A stretch of 21,774 nt of DNA from Larix sibirica (taxonomy: Eukaryota; Streptophyta; Pinopsida; Pinales; Pinaceae). The translations under genes were made by a program, and so were the position numbers. Shown piece after piece: positions 1 through 8,398 of the stretch. The stretch is taken from NCBI GenBank assembly GCA_004151065.3, contig NWUY0300018923.1:42558-64331 (forward strand). The letters are read 5' to 3'. The number at the start of each line of letters is the position of its first letter. Position 1 is the first letter of the stretch. The notes below the pieces were generated by a model that saw only the letters and a list, made by a program, of their open reading frames with translations, was not told the origin of the DNA and searched no databases.

Positions 1-1250
1 AATCTGCAAGTACACGATCTTTGGTCTCTTGAAAGATTTAATTCATATATAAGAGATGAAGTACATGTACATACCAACAGCTCATCACACATTGGTACAA
101 TCTCAAGCTCTTCAAACCCAGCTATCTAGGCCCTAGGGAGACCTTGAAAACCCTAGCCACCATCTCCTCCTAGCTAGGAATCACTCCTAACCAAGGCTGA
201 TCACTCCGCCAAGAATCCTCACTCTGCCAAGGACTTGCTTCATCATTGGCAAGTCCTTGGCTCATGCAAAACATCTCCTTGTCTTCTCCTCTTCAACAAG
301 CATAACAAGTAGCACTAGGGTTTCCAAAACCCTAGTCTTCTTCTCTCACAAGAGCTACAAGATACATTGCTATCTTTATCTCACTAGGGTTTATCACAAA
401 CCCTAGCTTCTTTGTCTCCTTAGAGCAAAACTTGAAACCTAGAATCTCCCCTGAACTACCTACAAGAACCCTAGTGCTCCAAGACAAAGAGAGATAATAC
501 AATGAAAAGTAAACTAGAGAGGGACTAGTGCGCTCCACTCCTCACATCTCTAATACAACTGTATGATGGATGGATGAATGAAAGGATTCTCTTCTTTCTC
601 TATTTATATGATAGTTAAGGGAGGCCAACAATATAAAGTGGACCTGGTCCACTACAAGTAGCCTAATTCTACACAATTAGGCTCACATGTGGAACGCTCC
701 CTCTACAAGTGACACATATCAAGCTCTAAGGTGAAGACATCCAACAAGCAAGGCTTTCAGGTATGAATGCTCCTCAAGAAGGGCATGCTCCACCTCCAAA
801 AACCTCTAAACCTCCAATGCTCCTCCTAGGTCATGTGCTCCTTCGGGTTCACTACACCTACATGATCACTCCCTCAACCCAAGCATTCTCAAGTCAAAGA
901 CAAGCCTCCACGCAAGCAACTAAATGTGCCCATGCCATCTTGGACTCAATGCTCTCCAAGATCCTTGATACTCCTCCAAAGCAAGTTGTCCTCCCAAGCA
1001 AGCAACCAACCTATATGTGGTCGTTAGGACGAAGTCACCAAGCTCCACAAGGTCTCCAACGCCGCAAGGAAGAAAGTTACATAAGCACCAAGATGAGGTC
1101 TAGCAATCAATAAGCAAGTCAACTCCAATGTGTTTGGCCATTAGGGAACAACCAAGGGTCATCCATACACCATGAACCCCACATCACATGAAGCACCCCC
1201 AAGCACGGTGTAAAGTTTAAACACTTTCAGAGTAACCCTGAAAGCCAACA
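1..1250 (-). mobile_element. LTR of a retrotransposon, minus orientation, cut by the window edge
   Basis: Read on the minus strand, this block starts with TGTTGGCTTTCAGG at 1250, the TG expected of an LTR 5' end. It carries a TATA-like box (CATATAAATAGAG, 598-610) far downstream, as expected for a U3/R boundary. It has no convincing protein coding: the short ORFs at 332-538 and 763-1113 resemble nothing I know and have biased, repetitive composition. The outer end contains a 7-bp inverted repeat (1224-1230 with 1238-1244). The other LTR end, primer-binding site and target duplication are outside the window, so the family and full length are unknown. It abuts the truncated copia gag region, so it probably inserted into or next to that element. 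The LTR call is inferred from the terminus, the TATA position and context, not from a matched pair of LTRs. Confidence 0.5.
226..261. repeat. Perfect 13-bp inverted repeat (hairpin) inside the LTR
   Basis: The arms GCCAAGGACTTGC (226-238) and GCAAGTCCTTGGC (249-261) are perfectly complementary around a 10-nt loop. It lies in the part of the LTR downstream of the TATA-like box in the element's own orientation, so it would be transcribed into the element's 5' leader. No function can be assigned. Confidence 0.8.
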
Positions 1251-1280
1251 CAAAATCCTAGAACACCGATTTTACCTTTA

Positions 1281-2149
1281 AAAAGAAAGTTCTTTGGAAG
1301 ATGGCAAGTGGGTAACCATGTCTAGCCATGTAAACGCCTTGAAAGCACTAATGCAACAATTGGCTGAAGTGGGCATCAAGGTTGAGGAAGATGATGCCAA
1401 AGCAGTGTTATTGAATAGTCTGTGCACAAATAGTGTTTACTAAGTGAAATCCCCTCACAATCCTCAGAGACCCTGATATCAATCCTCATGGCTGAAGAAA
1501 CACGAATAGCTGAAGAGGATGTTAAAGAAAAAGCTCTTGATAATAAAGGCAGCAGCAGTAATAAAGGTGAAGGCAAAAGCACTAAGAAACGAAAAAAATC
1601 TTTTACCAGCAGCTCTAAGAAATGAAAAAAAATGATTCTTCTGTGTGAAATCAGGTGGAGCCCATGATTGCAAAATAAGATCAGCTGATGTATTAAAAAA
1701 TAAAGTAAAAATTGAAAGTTGCAATTTGATTTGGGATCCAGGATGAAGAAGAAGATGATGAATCGGGCAAAGACTTCTTGTTTTGACCAACAATTCAGCA
1801 GCTTCAGCCTCGAGATAAAGGGTACTGACGAAGGGATGCCCAGTTGATTTGATTGGCTAGGGAATCCAATCTAACTACTCCTTTAGAGAAAGAGGGTGAT
1901 GGACTCTGATAGTGAGAAATTGTCTAGGGTAGTCCGGTGGAGATCTACTTTCAGAATGGGAGTTATGTCAGGCAGATGTAGCAGTGAGAAAACAGAAAAG
2001 TCTCAGAGCTGGAGTGGTGTTGTGTTGAAGACAGAACATGAACATTATACAAATTTTGTTGTTGAATCTAGTCTAAAAAATTGCTGCTATGGATTTTGTA
2101 TCATAAAGGGGGTTGAAAATATAAAGTGGTATTTCGTTTTAAGGGGGGG
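1281..2149 (+). mobile_element. Decayed Ty1/copia retrotransposon remnant: gag part and 3' end
   Basis: The plus-strand translation of about 1320-1640 resembles the copia gag (UBN2-type) domain: a helix like HVNALKALMQQLAEVGIKVE, then a stretch reading SLETLISILMAEETRIAEED, then a Lys/Ser-rich tract. A damaged zinc-knuckle-like piece follows at about 1640-1700. Several stops and frame changes break the frame. Protease, integrase, reverse transcriptase and RNase H are not recognisable, so most of pol is deleted. The remnant ends in a purine run (AAGGGGGGG, 2141-2149) that fits a polypurine tract directly before an LTR starting with TG. The left side is cut at about 1251-1280 by the neighbouring LTR. 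It lies in the eIF3m intron upstream of the first visible exon. The copia gag call is good; the limits are approximate. Confidence 0.7.
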
Positions 2150-2540
2150 TGTTAAGGGTTTTAAGTTTTAACACTTACTAAGTTTTGTTAATAAAATGTT
2201 GTTAATGTTGTTAAGTGGTCACAAAGAAATTTTAATAACTCACCATTGAATATAGGTTAGTTGAGGAAGTAGTTAGATAACTTGATGTATAAAAGAAGCT
2301 TATGGTGATGTACTTGATGACTATTTCTATCATATTGTGACTGCCTACAAATTCCCAATGATTCATATATTCCTGTGGTTATTTTCTTTTCCTGTTTTGA
2401 AATCGCTGTACTAATACCATATATTTTTTCCCACATATTTCATATGCATTGGAGGACTCGTTCATTTCTCATCAATCTCCTTTCAAAATAGGGAGATGTA
2501 TATTGTATGGTAGTTAATAGTTAGCAGCTGATGTTGTAAG
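2150..2540 (+). mobile_element. 3' LTR of the copia remnant (right end uncertain)
   Basis: It begins TGTTAAGGG at 2150, immediately after the polypurine run, as the 3' LTR of a plus-strand element should. A TATAAAAG box lies at 2288-2295. The expected terminal complement (TTAACA) is not seen before the eIF3m exon at 2708, so the right end is a guess. The rest of the stretch up to 2707 shows nothing recognisable. Confidence 0.5.
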
Positions 2541-2707
2541 CACAGAAGAATGATCAGAGAGATAATAAGCATACTACTTCTTGGAATTATCTGGTACAAA
2601 TCAAAATATATGTTTGAGCTAGTTGTTAGCAGAGTTCAAATAGTTAAAATTATGAGATGTCGCGTGGTGTTCAAATAATTATGTTAAGTGTTCTTGGCAT
2701 CATGCAG

Positions 2708-5700
2708 ATCTTGAGTGTATTTTCACTGTCATCTGTAACCTGGTAACAAAAGCGGGAGGCCCAGATGAAGCTCTGGCCATGGCAGATCAGATAGTAACAA
2801 AAGTCACTCAGCAACCCAGTGACAAACCTGCTTTGCGCTTGAGAGTGTAAATATTTTTTATTTCCTTTTTAGAGGTACTAATTACTGATTCAAGTTCCCA
2901 GGAATTTGAGAATGACTTTGTTTTCTGTTTATACTTCAGACTCTTCAATTTGTACAACGTGCTTGAGAATCCATATAGCAAATTCTTGGTTTACAAGAGA
3001 GCTCTTAAGCTGGCAGCTAATGGGAAAGTTGCAGATCTCATCATTCCTTCTTTCAAAAAGATGGATACATTCTTGAAAGAATGGAACATTGCGAAGAATG
3101 ATCAGCGTGAACTTTTTCTGGCTATTTCAAACATCTTGAAAGAAAATAAAGGGTATTTTAAATCATAGGATATAGTCTAAATAGTTCTACAAGCTTTGTT
3201 TTCTGTTAACTGCAATTTTGTTTAGATTCTAGAATAACAATTTACATAATGTGTTGTGCAGTTCAGCAAAGGATTCTTATTCCTTTCTTCTGAAGTACTT
3301 GGCAACCTTTAATGGTGAGGATGCTTACACAATAAGTGAAGCAAAAGAAGAAGCTGTGAGGGCCATTATAGAATTTGTTAAAGCACCAGATATGTTCCAG
3401 GTTTGCTTATTGTCCACCTTAGTTTCCATGTTGGTGTGAAGTCTGAAATGTGTGATTTAGTTGCAAGGAATATAAGTCAATTAGGGTCCTTGGAATCTTG
3501 AAATTTTGTTTTGTCCATTTCTTTTCTTTCCATCTCTACACATTCATGCCCCATGCAGATAGTTTCTTGTAAAAGAACATAGGTCAATCAGGGTCAGAAT
3601 CTTGAAGTTCTCATTTGCCATTTTTTCCATCTTGCCAGTGGCATGTGTGCCACATGTAGATAGTTTCTTGCAAACTGCTTACCAGCAACATTTCGTTCCT
3701 TCCAATTTCAATTAGAATGAACTATAAATTTTCATTGGAGAAGGAATGCATGAAAATGAGGAATGGTGCACATTTCATTCTGAAATTTAGGCAGTAATAA
3801 TGTAGTGAACTATTATGACAAATCACACCATGTCCAACCATTTCTGGTATATGAACTAAATGAATCATTATAGTAACTAACTGTCCAAATACTAAGATAT
3901 TAAAGTGAATTAGCTGTTTGGCACCATTATTATTGAATTTTTGAGGGAAATCAAAGAGAACCTTTTGGACTTGTTTCATGGCCCATTGCTTGCAAGCAGT
4001 TTCCATTGGGATGCTTTGACAAGTTCCCTGTCATCCATGAGATGCAGGGGATGTCAGTTTGATGTTCCCGGAATGTCCCCTCTGCTGGGGAGATCCTAGG
4101 GATGAATGCTGCTTTTGCAGAAATACAACTTACTACCTCCAAAAAGGAGTGGATTGCTCTTTTCTATCCATAACTGAGAAGCTTGCCAAAACATGAACCA
4201 AACTTCTAGTGTAAGACCCTATACTTAATACTGTATGTCGATAAAACTTGGACCAATTGAGAACTGACAGAACAAAAATTACAAAGACAAGACTTCAGGT
4301 CTGATAGAAAATACTGCATGGTGCTTATATAGAACTGCTTGGCTGGTTACTCTGGGCTGCCAGTACTTCATCCTTGATATCAAACTGTTTCTTGCAGTAT
4401 TCCCTAAGCAGAATATTCAATTTCCCAGACAGAGCCAGTTCCATTGGCCTGAGGGCTTCTAGCATTGTCACTTGTGTGGTTGCTCCTTCTCAGCTCTGTG
4501 GATACATTTCTAATGGCTTCCAGTAGTCTAGTTCCTTCTTCTCTTTAGCTGATGTTTCCTACAGCTTCCCAATCCTGTATTTCAGGGCTTTGAGCTCCTT
4601 TATCAGTTCGTTCTTTTGTTCGAGTTACTGGTCTCTTTAAAGTTGCCTTCCCAACTCCCACAGGATATTAGCGCAGAATAAAAATGTTCCCTCCTGTTCT
4701 GCAGCTTATAGGGTCCTGTGGGAAAACTTCCATTTCTTCTGCTACTTATCTTCCCATTTCCATACTTCCTCTGTACCATGCATCTCCTTCCTGGGATATG
4801 TCCTTCGGTTCCCATTACTTGTTGTACCCTTATATCATCCAATGATGGGCTCTTGGATTTTGCTCCCACACTTTATCTATTTCTTTCTCTTCTGGCTAGA
4901 GACTCCCTATCCAGAGCAAAGCTTGCCCTTTCATTTCTCTGTTTCTGTAACCTCCTTCGAGTAATATGAAAAGCTATTGACAGAGAAATACTCTTCTAAT
5001 TGATGTAGCCATCTTTCTAAACAATCTGCATCAATTTTGCATTCAAACAGTGGAATACCATATGAACTTGGACCTTGAAAGGTGTCCATATCTTGAAGGG
5101 CTTGGTGGATGACTCGTTGGTCAAAGCTACACTCTTTGTGGATTGGACTCATTGTAGGATTTGTGGGCGAACTGGTCCATCATCTTTTTTTTGTTTGCTA
5201 GAATCTGCCTGACTTGAGGGAGTGGCCTTTGGTCTAAGAAACCATGACCCAGGGACATCTAAGTTGTCGAAATCACCCGGGGATCGTACCCGACGTGGAC
5301 CACACGAACCCTCAACTGATTGGATTTTTGGTGTCTCCTCCCAACTAACTCACCCCTAAGGGGAATCGAACCCAAGTTGCCATGCTGAGGAGACCCACAC
5401 CTTACCCAAATGAGCTAGCTAGATTTAACAAAATATATATATTTATAATGTTAAGATCATTTAGGTTTTACATTTAATTTAAAAAGTTTTTAACATTTTT
5501 ATTTAATTACTCATTCCATGTACCTTAAATTACCATTAATTGTAACTAATAATTTAAAACGGGTCATAAAAAAGTTTTAATAATTTATTTTAATGAATTT
5601 ATTATATTTTCTCCACCCTCTCTTTTAACTAAAAATTGTCATTTAATAAATTTTAATTTTTAATGATTTGAAACTCCACATAATACTCCCACAACCGCTT

Positions 5701-8358
5701 CTCTGGGGATTTGACCCACATGTAAAATGGGTTCCAAATTAATTAATGGATATGACAAGTCTTTGACATTGTAAATTTAGTTTTTATTATTATATATACG
5801 GTGTTTTATCTTGTGGGAATATTTTTTAATATTTTATTTTTTCAACCGCATACATTCCCACAATTTTAATCCCATATTGGGTAAAAATAATGTGAAAAAG
5901 AACCAGAAAAGTCGGTCCAAATCGTCGCGTCGTTTTTTTGACTATGTATTTAATCCAAAGAAGAATAACCTAAGTTGCTACAGGCCGTTGCCAGCAAATT
6001 CAAATTCAAATTCGAGCGGGGCAGTTGTTCAAAATCAATAATTAATCTTGTCGTTGGTCGGAGGGTCTTTTTATTTACTGGGACGCTCTCTGCACTTCTA
6101 TTTATCGATCTTGGAGGGAACATAGGTAGCAGACGAGCATTCACAGTGCCTAGATACAGACAATAATGGGTGCCAACCAGAGCCATAGAGGAGACCTAGA
6201 GAGCTCCGATTCTGAATCAGAAAATGGGGAGTGTTCTCCAAATTCAAATGGTTTCCATTCTCCCGCGGGTAGCACCCCAGGAGATCGCAGATCGAGCCCC
6301 GCAGCTAATGGCCTCGATGCAAGATTCACTTCTCTGTCTCTTAACAGCTCGCCCCGTGTCGATGACGATGCCCTAATAGTCAAATTGTATCGACACATTG
6401 GAGGCAACTCCAAAGAAGCCAAGTGGGCGGTCTCTGATAAACTTGTGAGCTGCAAGTTTGTCCGAGAAGGCGATGAAGACGAGGATGGAAGCGATGAAGA
6501 AGAAGGGGACATTAAGAAGAAGAGTTTCAGGAGTTGGTTGCTGAAGGTGGGTTCAAAAGTTCGATCCCGGGTGGACAACCATTTGCAGGTTCAGATGTTT
6601 GATGAGCAATTGAGGGTTGATTTTGTTAGCCAAGGAGTCTGGGCCATCAAGTTTCTGAGCGCGGAAAATTACAGAGATTTCGTTGCTGAGTTTCAGAATT
6701 GCATTTTCGAGAATACCTATCTTCTGGAAGCCACCGAAGAGAACAAGGTTAAAGTATTTGGTAAGGATTTTTTGGGCTGGGCCAATCCTGAGGCTGCCGA
6801 TGATTCCGCCTGGGAGGATGCAGAGGAGGAACAACCCCAATCCCCAATCCCTTCGGACAAAAAATTCAGAGAAGAGTCCGAAGAGGCGGCCACAGGTGGT
6901 ATCCAGAGTTTAACCATGGGTGCCCTAGACCACAGTTTTTTGGTGAGTGAATCAGGCGTTGAGGCTGTTAAGAATTTTCATTATGGAATTCAGGGCAAGG
7001 GCATGGTTGTCCCCTTCAAGAGCGGGGAACTGGGGAGCCGGGGGGCTTCTTCTTTGTCTACTCCCAAGAAAGCATTGCTAATGAGGGCGGAGACCAACAT
7101 GCTTCTCATGAGCCCTGCAAAGGACGGAAGGCCCCATTCCACCGGTATTCACCAGCTTGATATTGAGAGTGGCAAGGTTGTAACAGAATGGAAATTCCAG
7201 AAAGACGGAACCCCTATTACAATGAGAGATGTCACCAGTAACAGCAAAGGTTCCCAGTTGGATGCCTCTGACTCCACCTTTTTAGGCCTTGATGACAACA
7301 GGCTCTGCAGGTGGGACATGCGAGTCAGGCATGGCAATGTTCAGGATATTGCCAGCCCAGTGTTGAATTGGGATGCTGGGCATCAGTTTTCTAGAGGGAC
7401 AAATTTCCAGTGCTTTGCTGCAACTGGGGATGGGTGTGTTGTGGTCGGTTCTGCTGATGGTAAGATCCGCCTCTATGGGACGACTTCCATGAGAATGGCC
7501 AAAACAGCATTTCCAGGCCTTGGATCGCCCATCACGCATGTCGATGTCACCTTCGATGGGAAATGGATTCTTGGTACCACTGACACTTATTTAATTCTCA
7601 TCAGCACTCTTTTCACAGACAAGGATGGAAAGGTGAAGACGGGTTTCAGTGGTAGGATGGGGAATAAGATTGCAGCTCCAAGGCTACTCAAGCTAACTCC
7701 AGTCCATTCACATCTTGCAGGAAAGAAGAATAAGTTCCATGGTGGCCAGTTCTCTTGGGTAAGTACCGTTGCATATATGCTTAGCATTTTTGGTTTCAAA
7801 TGTTTAATGTTTATTAAGTTTTTATTGGGCAAGATGCTTCCTATTTCTCTCCAGTTTCAGCCGGGTGGCCAGGTCTCTACCAGGGTTTTCTTTCCCTCGA
7901 CCCGGTATGGTAGGAGAGCAGGGTTTCCTAGTTCGGTCATTCCCTCATGTTTGNACCCACACCTTAACCAAATGAGCTAGTGAGATTTTTTACTGGTCCA
8001 TCATCTTGTTCCTTTGCTTCTCAAAGGATTTATTGAGCAACAACTTGATAGGATCTACTTTTGTCATCTGAGATTGTCTGGACTGGAAACCAAGGTAGTC
8101 AGATGAGTAGTGCATCTGGAGACCGAGCTTCGTGTATCTTGACCTCGTTCTATTGGACACAATGGGGAGCAGGTTGCTCTGATACCACTGGTTAGGATTA
8201 TGGAAGGAATCTGGTAGACACAATGAATTGCAGAATTTAATGTGTGTAACAATGAAATGAAGCAAAAGTAAATTGCAGAAATGAAACACAAATAGAATTA
8301 CAAGAAACTTAAATCTTAGTCATGAAAGTGGCTGTGCGTAGAATGGTAGCAATCTCTT

Positions 8359-8398
<40 letters not shown>

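Noticed and set aside
763-1113. 116-codon plus-strand ORF
   Set aside because: It falls inside the minus-strand LTR, with a Pro/Gln/Ser/Lys-rich composition and no family resemblance.
1376-1793. Minus-strand ORFs rich in Leu, Ser and Phe
   Set aside because: They are antisense to the copia gag remnant; their composition comes from its Lys/Ser-rich codons.
5187-5426. Possible functional tRNA gene, because of the exact A and B boxes
   Set aside because: The head lacks the paired acceptor stem and is followed by a long unrelated body and A-rich tail, as in a SINE.
6150-6578. 142-codon minus-strand ORF antisense to the VID27-like start
   Set aside because: It lies over a well-supported coding exon on the other strand; its Ser/Pro/Leu richness follows from the complement of that exon.
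7850-7953. Possible second exon of the VID27-like gene after CTCTCCAG
   Set aside because: No frame resembles the conserved C-terminal part of the family, and the sequence runs into a SINE head.
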